DNA of 64,000 nt from Haemaphysalis longicornis (Eukaryota > Arthropoda > Arachnida > Ixodida > Ixodidae), in contig JABSTR010000945.1 of the NCBI GenBank assembly GCA_013339765.2, positions 1-64,000 of the forward strand, given 5' to 3'. The first letter of the stretch is position 1. The number at the start of each line of letters is the position of its first letter. The position numbers were made by a program, and so were the translations under genes. The notes beneath the pieces were generated by a model. That model did no database searches and was not told the origin of the DNA. It was given only the letters and a program-made list of their open reading frames with translations. Of this stretch, positions 23,701-35,700 are shown one piece after another.

Positions 23701-26700
23701 TTTGGCGTCATTGGAGAAAATAAAATCCAGTTGTAAGTCAACTTTTCGTGTGCCCTCTTGCTTTCTTCCTGTGTCTTGTCGTTTGCGCTGTGGTTCAGCA
23801 AAAAAGCACAAAGAAAAGGAAAAGCAAAATGTCTGAGAGGCATACGTCAACTGCGCAACCCCACTGACTGTGTGAACGTTCAACTATACCTGTGAACAAT
23901 AACTAGTTTGTAAGACATCTCCATGTCTTACTAACTAGTATTTGGCTCAATTCGAAACTGCGCACCTTACAGCCGGCCTAGCAGGGCCATTTGTATGCAC
24001 ACGGTGAATCCACCTTTGTCGTATCTCACATCAGCGTGTGGCGACGTGGTTTTATACTTCGCAGAGGACGTTCGAGGACGTGTACTCAGCGCCCTCCCTC
24101 CAGGTCCCGTGGCTGATCGTGGCCGGAAACCACGACCACGACGGCAACGTGTCAGCCCAGATCGAGTACAGCAAGAGGTCGAAGAGATGGTGAGCACGCA
24201 TTGACCATTGTACGTGCTATTATAAGGCGCGGATATTGTTCAAGCCTTGCAAAAGACACGCAAGTGCGTGAGCAGGCGGCTAGTTGTTTTCACCCCACTG
24301 ACAGGATTTAAAAAAAACACTGGCTGCGGTCATCCGGACACTGGGTCTATGGACTGCGGTCTTTGGGGCACAGCTTCCTGGACTTAGGAGGCTGACCACG
24401 TCTTCTCTTACTTTTTTTATTAAGATAAAAAATGATTACTACTGATATATCAAATCAAATCATTTATTTTTCCGGCATCGAAAAGGCACTGAATGGGTAC
24501 ACAGACAAAAAGCACTTCAGGCTTGACAAAGACTGTGGCCCCGTTACATTGCATACATGCATGGCGTTCGAAATAATATCAACATGTGTAAAAAAGATCA
24601 AGTTGTACAGCATAAAGAACCTGTCTGCAAGCAGTGTTGCATTCACAAAAAAGAAACACGTAAAAAAAGCTCAAATCAGAAGACAGCACAATGTAAGCAG
24701 CGCGAACGCAATAATTTTGCAATCTAAACCCGTAAAAACATGCAGGAAAATACCGCCATAAAATTCCTCCTCTAAAAAATAAAAACACTACAGTAAAACA
24801 CGCAGATATATAAAGATATCCCGGTGACACTGCAGACACTAAAAACGCGTAACGTATCATTCATGCGCTAAACAAAGATAAAAGTGACTCGTTATAGTCA
24901 GATTCACGGCACAGTAGACTTGTGTAACGTGTATGTACTTGTGTAAATTGACATGTAATTTGTAACACGTAATATTTCGTAATATGTAAGCCAGTTTTAA
25001 CAATGCACTTCCAGCTGTGATGCCATGGGGTTGTCTGTGGCTATCACGTCGTCGCGCGAGGAACTCTTTGCCGCAAAGCCAACTTTACACCACAGTCATC
25101 AATGTCCACCGACAAAGGTTATTCCGACATCAGCCGTGCTTCCCTCCCCATTACGCCCACGTCTGTGGAGAAGGAGGCGCGCCAGAGAGGCTGACAGAGG
25201 AGAACAGTTCACGTGGCCCGCTAAAAATTAGCAGTGGCTTAGCTCGGCTATGCCAGGATATACGCAGCGTGAGCTAAGGTTAAGCTGGTTATTCTTTGGT
25301 TTCCTGGTTGTCTAGGATTAGCTGATTATGATTCTTACTGCTGCTAAAACGATTTCCAATCCAGTCTAATCCAATCCAATCCAGTAAAGTCCAGTCCAGT
25401 CACAGCTCCTCGCGCATGCGCAGCACGGCTCTCTTGGAGCCACGCGAAACGGCTATCAAGCGGCTCCGGCGCAGCGTCAGACTTGACTACTGCGCAACAG
25501 AAGGAAGGAAGGAAGGAAGGAAGGAATACGTTTTTTCGTCCATCGGGATCAGGTGTTGGGGGTGGAGGAGGCCCACAGGGCCGCCGCGACCGCCAGGGCC
25601 CGGGAGGTGGTCAGGACTTGGCCTGACTCCCCCCCGGGTCACGCAACATCTGCTCCCAGTGGTGAGGGGAGGGAACGGGGGGCTACGGGTCTGCGGGGCA
25701 TTTGCAGAGGGAATGGTAGTGAGTGTCGAGTGCCCCGCAGGATGGACAGGTAGGGTCAGTAAAGAGGTGTGGATGACTGTGTATTAATTGTGTTCTGTGT
25801 GGGAAGGTGTGTGTTTGTAGGATGCGCAGCATGTGGCCCGCCTCCGGGGAGAGGTGTGGGTGCGGGGGTAGGTATCGGCGGCGGAGGAGGAGGTAGTGCA
25901 GGGCAATATCCCTGTATTGCAGGAGGGAGGGTGGCTTCCCTGCAGGGGCATCGCGTGTAGGCGTAGTGAAAATGGCGACCCGGTCAATTAGTTCGCGAGC
26001 ACGTACGTGCACCACTTCATTAGCGCCTACGCCTATGTGGGCCGGTGTCCACAGCAGGGTCACGATGTCGGATGGAGGATTTTTGGAGAGAATTTTTAAT
26101 GCCATGGGAGAGATGTTACCGCGAATAAAATTGCGGATGGCCTGCTGACAGTCAGAGAGGACGAATTGGGGGGTGGGGCGCTGGGTGAGTGCGAGGGCAA
26201 TGGCTGCCTCCTCCGCCGTGGTTGTGTTGCTAGTTAGGATGGTAGCCGCTGTGACGTTTGGTGATGTGTGTTGGCCAACAACAGCTACACAGTGTGCAGG
26301 TTTGTGAGGGTAGGGGGTCGCATCAGTGTATAGTGTGCTTGGTGATGGTGGGTATAGTTTGGCGTGGGCGTTGGCTCGTGCTAATCGGCGGGCTGCATGG
26401 AAAGTAGTGTGCATGTGGCGAGGAATTGGGCGGATTCGGATGCTGTTACGGATGTGAGGTGGAATGGGGAGTGGCGGGATTGGGATGGTGGGTGGTAGTG
26501 CGTTTATAGAGTTGAGAATGTAGTGCCCTGTTGGGGAGGATGCAAGGCGCGTGAGTTGGGAGACGCGGTGGGCGTCTAGGTGCTCCCGTATGGTGTTGTG
26601 TATGCCGAAATCGAGTAAGCGATGTGTTGGTGCGTATGGGGGAAGCAGGAGTGCATGCCTATACGTCTTCCGGAGGAGGGAATCAAGTGAGTCGAGTTGG

Positions 26701-29700
26701 GTAGATGTAAGGTTTAATGTATGGTAGGTGGTACAAGATACGGTTGAGTAGAACACTGTGTACGAGACGGAGGCGGTCCTGTTCCGTGATGCCGTGGTGT
26801 TTGCTGGCGATCCGTCTAATGAGATGCGTGGTTTGGGTAACGTATTTCTTTACGTGCTGGAGGGTGAGTGCGGGTGATCTGTTGTGTGTTAGGGTGAGGC
26901 CTAAGACTCTAAGTTGCTGTGTGTGGGGTGTTGGGTCAGAGTGTATAAAAAGTTGGATGGGGGGGGTTTGGAGGGGGCTTGCTGCGAGGGGCGTGAAAGT
27001 TAGGAGAGCAGATTTTTGTGGAGAGCACTGGCACACAGCTAGGCACGCGCCGGCGCCAGTGCGTCTGCCGCGGCTATGACGTCACTCCTCTGGAGTGCGC
27101 AGACCGGCGACTGTGCAGACCCAATTCTCTACACACCCGTACTCCAATTGGATTGGATTTTATTCCAACACAATTCAATGTAATCCAATCCAAGCCAATC
27201 CAATTCAAGCCCAGTTAAGCCAAGCCAAGCCAATCCGATCCAAACCAATGGAATGCTCCTCGCGCTAGCGCAGAACGGCCCTTCACGGCACACGCGAAAC
27301 TGCTCAACCTCGGCCAATGTAGCTTACGCTACAATATGATGGCGGTGGTATCACGCAAGCAAGGACGCGGCACGACGAAAGTTTAGAGAATGAGACAGGA
27401 AATAAACGTTTTGTGGATTCCAGGAGGCCTTGAGCTCGGGCTGCGTCCACAGCCCTTCCAATCAGGCGCAGCTGATCTTCGAAGTTGGAACTAGCCAAGG
27501 CTCTCTCCCTATGCTCTGTGAAAAGGTGGGATTTGGACGGGAGGGAAGATTTGTCACAGCCGTCCGGTGTGTGCTTAAGAGCCGTGGTTTCAAGCTCAGG
27601 AAATTATGTGGGGTGAAAGAGGTGTAATCTGGTGGGTTGAAGAAAGGTATCAACGTGTGGGTGGCGTAATACGCTTTCCTTGACCCTAAGTAGAGATTTA
27701 TGTGCTAAGGAAGGGATATGTTCTGCAGGAAAACCTGTAGTGCTCCGGGATTTCTTGACACGCGACTAGGGGATGCATGCGCTCTGGTTCTGCCTCATCA
27801 GCCCTGGCGATGGGCTGGTGATATCTCGAGCCACGATGTTAGCTGGTGCTCGTTCACTCCTTCCTGGGGTGGAATATTCAGTTTTGTACGCCTAATGTCC
27901 GCTTCGAAGTGTCCATTTTGAGCGAGCCCCGACTGGCTCAAAACAGACACGACCAGCTGTGATGCAGCGCAAGCAAGTCGGTGCTTCGGTTTCTGTGCGC
28001 GACATTGGTCAGAGGCCTCCCTCGCAAGTCACGACTTAAATGTTCGCGAAATCGACGTTTTCTAAACTGACAAACTCAGAATTCCGCCCCCTGGTCTCCT
28101 CGGTGGTCCCTCATTGATAATTCGAAGCATTGTGACGTGCAATCGGCAAAGCTGCGACACGCCCGCTGAGAGTGTGTGACGGTGGCTTTGGCGTCGCTTT
28201 GGCTAAGCGCAAGCTCTATCGCCGCTTCCTCGGCTTGTCACCGTGGTTGAGAGGCTACACCGCTGTTCGTTGTTTAAAACAACAGTAGGTATTATGGTTG
28301 CCCTTCTGAAGTAAGAAACCGGATCCATGTAGCCGTGTTGTAGCCAGTAGACGGTTGATTAAAGATCGTCCGGGCTCTCTTCGTAATGCACTGGGAGACC
28401 TCATCATCGTCGTCATCATGATCATCGTCGTCGTCGGTTTTATTTCCCAGAAACGTGTGAATTTCCGGGTAAAAGCTGCCTTAGCAGCTTGACAAAGCTC
28501 CGTATGATGGGCCTCCCCGCTTATGTTTCTCAAAGTTTCTCTCTTTGGCTAGATAGGTGCGCCTCTATTTGCTCCTCGACCGAGTCGTGGGCGCAAAAAC
28601 GGAGAAGCTGCTCGGCAGCGGTGCTTGCCGGGAGGGCTGTAACTTGCATATTCGCCTTCCTGATCATTACGGTGGTTTTCTACTGAGCTCAGTGGGTATA
28701 GACACAGTAGTACAGTAGGAAACTGTAGCTCGCATCGAAATCAATTTATTTTCTCAGTCCAGGAGCCCAAGTGACGATTGGGCGATCTCCGCCTCGTACA
28801 CCAGTAGTTAGTGGTCGTCCAGGCCAGCGCTGGCGCTCAGGTTCATAGGTCGGCAAAACGGAAAGAACTCACTCAAACTCAATCACATTTTTTTTCCTTT
28901 CATGCTGTACTCACTCAAACTCAGACTGAAAAAGCTCGTCTGAGCTCAACATCACTCGCACTCACTAAACTAATCACATACTCATATGTAATCATACTCA
29001 CTTGTACTCAAACTCATTAGTCCTCACGAGTACTCTTACTCATTCATACTCAATGTGCGCTTACTTGTTCCCGTACTCAATCTGTACTCACTCGTACTCA
29101 TCTGTAGTCACTAGTACTCAGTCTCTACTCACACTCACCCGTACTAATAAGTGTTTCTACTAATTTGTTCTTGCAATCAACCACTTGCATTCATGCGCTG
29201 CACTAGTTCTATGGACTCGACAATGCCAGAGCCAGAGAGCACTTCCAGCCCGTATCAGTTGGTTCTCCCGGTTCCCTTTTCACCATTTTGTCTAATTGAA
29301 ACAAAGCTTTTCTGGAACCAGGAAAACCAGGAAAAAGCTTTTCTAATTACCGATTTTGAAGAATGCGAAAGAGTGGCTCCAGAGTACGTTGTACTTGAAG
29401 CAGCCTCTCGCGCCCCTCCCTTCGAACAATTTGAATGGAGAAAGTGCAGCGAAACCGACCATGTTTTCCCGGGCTTTCAGCAACCCCGTGACGACCGGTT
29501 GCCGAGAGCGGCAACACAGCTGTAGGGGGGATGGAGAGAGCCGCAGTTTTCCCCAATAACACCTCCTTTTACCTTCCTTTAAGCAAAGGTAAGGTGGCTA
29601 GAATAGGCTAAAATTCTAGCCACCTAAGGTGGCTAGAATTCTAGCCATCTTAGCGGAGGACACATGTCCGTCCGAGCAATCCAGTTTCCTACGCCGCACG

Positions 29701-32700
29701 TCAAAATATCTAGCAGGTTGGATGCGCGCTGGAGGGGGCGACGCGGCGGGTCACCCGACAGCCAAATTGACACCGACTGGAAAGGGACTTCCAGTCGGTG
29801 TTGGCCAAACCGGTTCTTGGCACGCAGATGTGTGCGGGAACGCGTGCTTTTACATCCATGTGTTCGACCCTTTAAGGGGCGCCGCGAAATGCGTGGGACT
29901 CGTGCCCGCAAGTCGCGACTGGAGTGCGTAATCAGTCACAAGTTTGTACTCGTGAGGGCAGTACTCATGAGTGCACTTACGAGTACATGTACTCGCGAGG
30001 ACTGTACTCATTAGTAGAGTACTCACGAGTATTGTACTCATGAGTACTGTGCTCGCGATTGCATGCACTCACATCTGAACTCACTCATCATCGCACTCGC
30101 TTTTTTTGCCTGGGACTGTTCTCACTCGTCATTGTACTCACTTTTTTTTCTGGGTCTGTACTCACTCCTCATCGTACTCTTTTTCTGGGTCTGAACTCAC
30201 TCATCATCGTACTGACTTTTTTGTCTTGGTCTATACTCACTCATCATCGTACTTACTCGTGAGTTTGAGTACAAATGAGTGTACTCACAAGTGAGTACGC
30301 CGGCCTATGCACCCACACACAACTCGGGAAGGGGGAGAGGGGAGGAAAGAGGGCTGCGTTGTGCGAGCTGCCCGATGATGGGGGGGGTGGTTCATGGTGC
30401 CTGGTTGAGAACAAAAATTTACATTCTGCGGGGCATCGGGTTTGTGTAGAGGCAGTGTAGTTAGGTAGTGTGAGGGAAAGTGTTCGCGTGAATTCGACGG
30501 AGAGTAGTTTCTTCGGGTTTGAATGTAAGCTATGACGTGGATGAATCGAGGCACTGTGAAGGCATGGACAGGGCGAAGCGTGTTAACTTCATCCATGCCC
30601 CTGGTTTTGGTCACGACTCGTCGTATCATCTGGGTCACCTGGCCGGTTGTGGTTTTGAGCTTGTTAATTAGGAGTGTATTGGAGTAGTCTGCCTGGAATA
30701 TCATGCTCAGATTACCATCTTCTTCCCCCCTTTAAAGCTGGTTCGCGTAGAAGACGAGTGAAGTCAGTGAAGGCAGCAAGAGCCAGCTTCCCAAATAAGA
30801 AACTGGCTTTTGCCGCCTTCGCTGGCCTCCGCGAACCAGGTACATAGTGCTCTGTATCTCGTCACGGAGCGCTGCGTCAACCCAAGCATCCGCTTGTCTA
30901 CCCTTGCAGCTCTTGAATACAATTGCTTTTGGACGTAGTTTGCTCCAAAGAAAGCACGATAGTGAATTTTCGGTGCTAATTTTACTACCGCTTGCTAGCT
31001 GATTAGCTGAAAGCAGGGTCACAGCCAATCACTATTTTATATCTTAGTAGTAGTTGGGTGGCACAATCAGAGATGACGCAGTAATCGGTTAGCCTGTGAT
31101 GTTTATATAAGTGCACCACTCAGTAAACATATATATAGTCAGTCGTCGGTAGCCCATGAAGGTTTTCCGTATTCATGAAGGTTTGTCTCGACGCCAGAAC
31201 TATTTTGGAGCCATGGCTCATACAACGCACTATATTCCTGGGCCTAATTTTGGCCAGAGATGGCCGGTGGTCCTCCTGTTTGAAATCAGTAAAGTGTTAC
31301 GAAGGCAACGCCAACCGTGTGAGATACCCCTCTGCACAGAAGCACCATCCATGATGTCCCCCTCGTATCTTCACACGCCCACCGCCGCGTGCAGGCACTT
31401 CCCGTCGTACTACTACAAGAAGACCTACCAGATCCCTGGCAGCGACGGCGCCACCCTGGACATCATGATGCTGGACACGGTGCTGCTGTGCGGGAACACG
31501 GACCCGGACGACGAAGAGGCGCAGCCCGTGACCGAGGACCGGAACGAGGTGCTCTACAACCGACAGTTCCGCTGGATCAACAAGAACCTCAACGAGTCCA
31601 AGTGAGTGCACTGTACTCGTGCGTGGGAAGTGTATGGGGATCTTCCGTCAGTGGAGCGTGACCCACATTCATGTTCGCATCGGGCGTGTACCTAAACTGG
31701 TTGCCGATAAGACTTAAGATCAGCGAGGTTTGTTGACGGGCTAGTTTGTATGATACTTGAAAGGCCATGAGGATTGCGCAGAAGGACGACACACGTAAGG
31801 AAGACAATACGACGAGCGCAACTAACAAAAACAGTTATTAGTTACGCTCGTCCTGTTGTCTTCCTTACGTGTGTCGTCCTTGTTAGTTGCGCTCGTCTTA
31901 TCCCTATGTGTGTCATCCCTATGACACACATAGGGATGACACTATGTGTGTCATCCTTATGTGTGTCATTCTTCTGCGCAATCCTCATGGCTTTTTACGA
32001 CTTAAGATACAAGCCTTCAGACAGATTATCATCCGCATGACTGTTGTTTTAAATGCAGAGCATTTCTTTAACTGACGATGTCACCCGGCGTGCCTCGGCG
32101 TGCGCAACAGCCGTTCCAGGTGCGCCCTCTCCCCCACTCCTCCTTCCTCTCCCGCATCACGCTACCCTCCTCGCTCTCAACAACAGGTCCGCACCCCTCC
32201 CCCTACACTATATAAAAAAAATAATACTTACCGGCGCCTGGTTTCAATCCCACGACCCTGCGGGCGGAACGCAAGGTACATGGTGCTCTACCCACTGCGC
32301 CACAAAGCCGACACAGAATGGAAGGCTACGAACGCGCCTTATATCCTTGACTCATTCAAACTACGTCAAGAAGCTGCTGATACAACGCATTCACTACCTG
32401 TGGGCGGAACGCGAGGTACATGGTGCTCTTCCCACTGCGCCACAAAACCGACACAGAATGAAAGGCTACGAACGCGCCTTATATCCTTGACTCATTCAAA
32501 CTACGTCAAGAAGCTGCTGATACAACGCATTCACTACCACCAACTCCCCAAACACTAAACGTTAACGCAATACACCCACCCCCTATGCGACGCATTTACT
32601 CGAGTCCCCCTCGCGGGGAGATGGGCCCTTTTTAAGTGCGAATGCACTTCTTAAGCGAGCCTGAATCGTCCGCCGCCGTCGTCCGCATAGCAACAGCTGC

Positions 32701-35700
32701 GGGTGCGCGCGCTCCTCGTCTTCCCTAGCAACGGGGAGAGATGGGCGAGCGCTACTCTCCTCCTCCTCTCTCCGCTCAGTGACTGCGGGTGTTGGGCGCC
32801 TCCTCTCCACTTCGGGCGGGAGAGCTCTCGCTCGCGTAGCGGGCGCTCCGCATTCCGACGCGTGAGGGCGCTCGTGTAGCTCTCGCCGTAACGGCGGGCG
32901 CTACTCTCCTCCTCCTCTCTCCGCTCAGTGACTGCGGGTGTTGGGCGCCTCCTCTCCACTTCGGGCGGGAGAGCTCTCGCTCGCGTAGCGGGCGCTCCGC
33001 ATTCCGACGCGTGAGGGCGCTCGTGTAGCGGCCGCGTGGCGCGGGAGGGTATTAGTCGAGCGCGCGCCGTCGTCGAGAGCGGTCGCTGGTCTTGCATCTC
33101 GATAACGATGATGGCGGACCGGGCAACGGTACCAGCAATAACGAGTGAAATATCTTTCTTTGTAGTTGTGTGCGTGTGTGTAATCTCTCGACTACTCATT
33201 AAGATCACGATATCCACCGTAATCGCGCAATCGACAACCGTGCATTCGCACTTACACACTCTCCCCCTCGGGGAAGTGCGAGGGAATTTTTTTCATCCGC
33301 GTGAGTGTTGTTTTTTTCATCAGCTTTTCATCCGCGTGATGGATTAGGCGATGAAAAAGAATTCAGGAGATTGTATTAGTTGCCCGTCCATATCGCCACT
33401 GGACTGCGAAGTAGCCTATCTGGACAGAGGTTGAATCAGTGGTTGTTCTGTGCACACGTGAGATATACGTCAAGATTGTTATGGTCACACACGCTCTTAT
33501 ATACTTTTTCACTGTATAATAAACATTTCAGTTGATAGTGAGCGCTCGTGTTGTTGCCATCTTCTTTCTCTCCTGGTCTTTGCGCGCTGTTTCACCACAG
33601 TGACTCTGTACCAACTGGCCCAGTTCTCGACACTCTTGAACCATATTAGTTTAGTATACCTCCCAGCCATTCGGTGGTGAGTATGACGGTGTGCGTGTCA
33701 TTCAGGATGCATGGCCCGAACGGCACTCAACTCCTAGTGGCAAGTTAGTTCAAGGAGTGTACGGAATGCTCAAGCAGTTGCTCGCCTGTCTCTTGTTTTC
33801 TTGCACTGACGACTGACTGCTACGGAAAAAAAACGAAATACGTGAGATCACGGCAAGATCATACTAATATGTACTGGTGAGAAATCTGGTGCCAGTGTCT
33901 ACGCCAAGCACGCTTCAGCCATCTTCGTGTACCGGATAAGAACGCTCCACTTGTCCTTGGCATGGCTCATAAACGGGCTGTAAAGTTGTCTGTGGCTGCA
34001 AAGAAGCGACAGTATTATTGTGAGGGATTGTTTAGATTTGTCCATTTATTAGAAAAATGAAAATCAAAAATATTTATTCGTCAGGATTTTTTTTGGAAGC
34101 TCCATCCAAGACGAAAAAGAAAAAAAAACGTTACCATTTTTTTTTTGTATTCGGCGTCAAGAAAGAAGAAAATTCATGTGGCCAGCCAAGCCAGGCTGGA
34201 CAGAAACATTTGGCTTCCTCGATTTACCAGTCCTAGATGGTCCGCGCGCAGTCCGAGGACTGCTTTAGACCAGAAGTCCCATAGGAACACATGGGAAAAT
34301 CGAGCACCGGATCGCGTATCGGGCAGTCCGCGGACGATCCGGGACTGATAATCGGAGAGGCCCATTCTATGCCGGAGCCCACGACGGCACCCGATTGCAG
34401 CGCCAGATTTCTCTCTAGTCTATATTAGTATAAAAGTCTATGCGGGAAGTAAGCAATATTTCGGGCTCAGCGTTTCCTAGTGCACGCGTCCGCCGTGCAG
34501 GGCGCGCTACATCCTGGTGGCCGGTCACTACCCCATCTACTCGGCCTGCTCGCACGGCACCACCAAGTGCCTGGAGAGGGACCTGGACCCGCTGCTCCGC
34601 AAGTACCGCGTCAACGCCTACCTGGCGGGGCACGACCACGACCTGCAGGTATACGTACGCGCACTGCCGCGGTCTTTTTCGTAGATCTCGGTCATTCCCC
34701 TTTGTTGAAAAGGACAGACAACCGGTTGTTGTCGAGTAAATTTTCTTCATTCCAAATGAAAGGGCATCACTTCAAACACCTTAACCCGAAACGGTTTTGC
34801 TGATAGCGCCCTAGAACATTTGAAATCGGAGTTTTCAGATCTACAGCCATGCGCGTACCGCCCAGAGGGAATGCTGGTAAACATGAGAGTGAGCATTGCT
34901 CAACACAATTTTAACTGCACGTGAGATTAAAAGAGGCGCTTAAAAACCTGTCCCCGTATAAAACGACAATAATGTGCAACCTTTCGTATTCCTGTGTGCG
35001 GTTTTTGAATCACGCGTTGAAATGGACAGAATTGTTTGGGCACGTAACGTATGCGTTTATACACGTTTAGACAGTAAGTGTCGCTCCTTTTCAGACTTCA
35101 AAAATTTTAGTGCAAAATTAAGATAATTTCCGCCTGTTTATTTCCAGATTCCTTGCGATCACCCTAGTATATATAAAACGCTGGCTTTTATATGAGCTGG
35201 AAGACATGCATTCCGTAAAAAATAGGCTATTTCTCCTTTTAAGCGGCAGGACAGAAGACACGAATCATGATGGATTAGGCGATGATTTAATGGGCGGCCA
35301 TTACGGCACACGCACCCGAGGTATGTGCCATTCGGTTCGTCGTCTTCCTCGGAGTCCGGTCAGCATAGTTGGCCACTGCCGGCTACTTCTTTTCCCTAGC
35401 ACTATCATTCTGCGAAACTTCTGCATAAGGAGGGCGATTGAGGTTAGATAGCAAGCGCGTACGGCGAGTAGCAAAAGCGGTAGGCAAGGTATCGCCGCAA
35501 GAGTAAGAATGTTACCCCCGGGGACTCCCAAGGTTCGATTTACCACCAACGCTCTTCAACAAGGTAGCTGGGCTTGATGTCATCTCTTCCTGTGATTGAA
35601 AAATGAACGCAATCGGCAAATGCTAGAGTTATGAACACTATTGAACATAGTCGGTGTACACGGTGGGTCGAAGAACTCTATCGTTTGCTTTTTCTTTTAG

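Noticed and set aside
31097..31125. LTR promoter / solo LTR
   Set aside because: TATA plus tcagt text is present but no LTR boundaries, target duplication or primer-binding site could be found.
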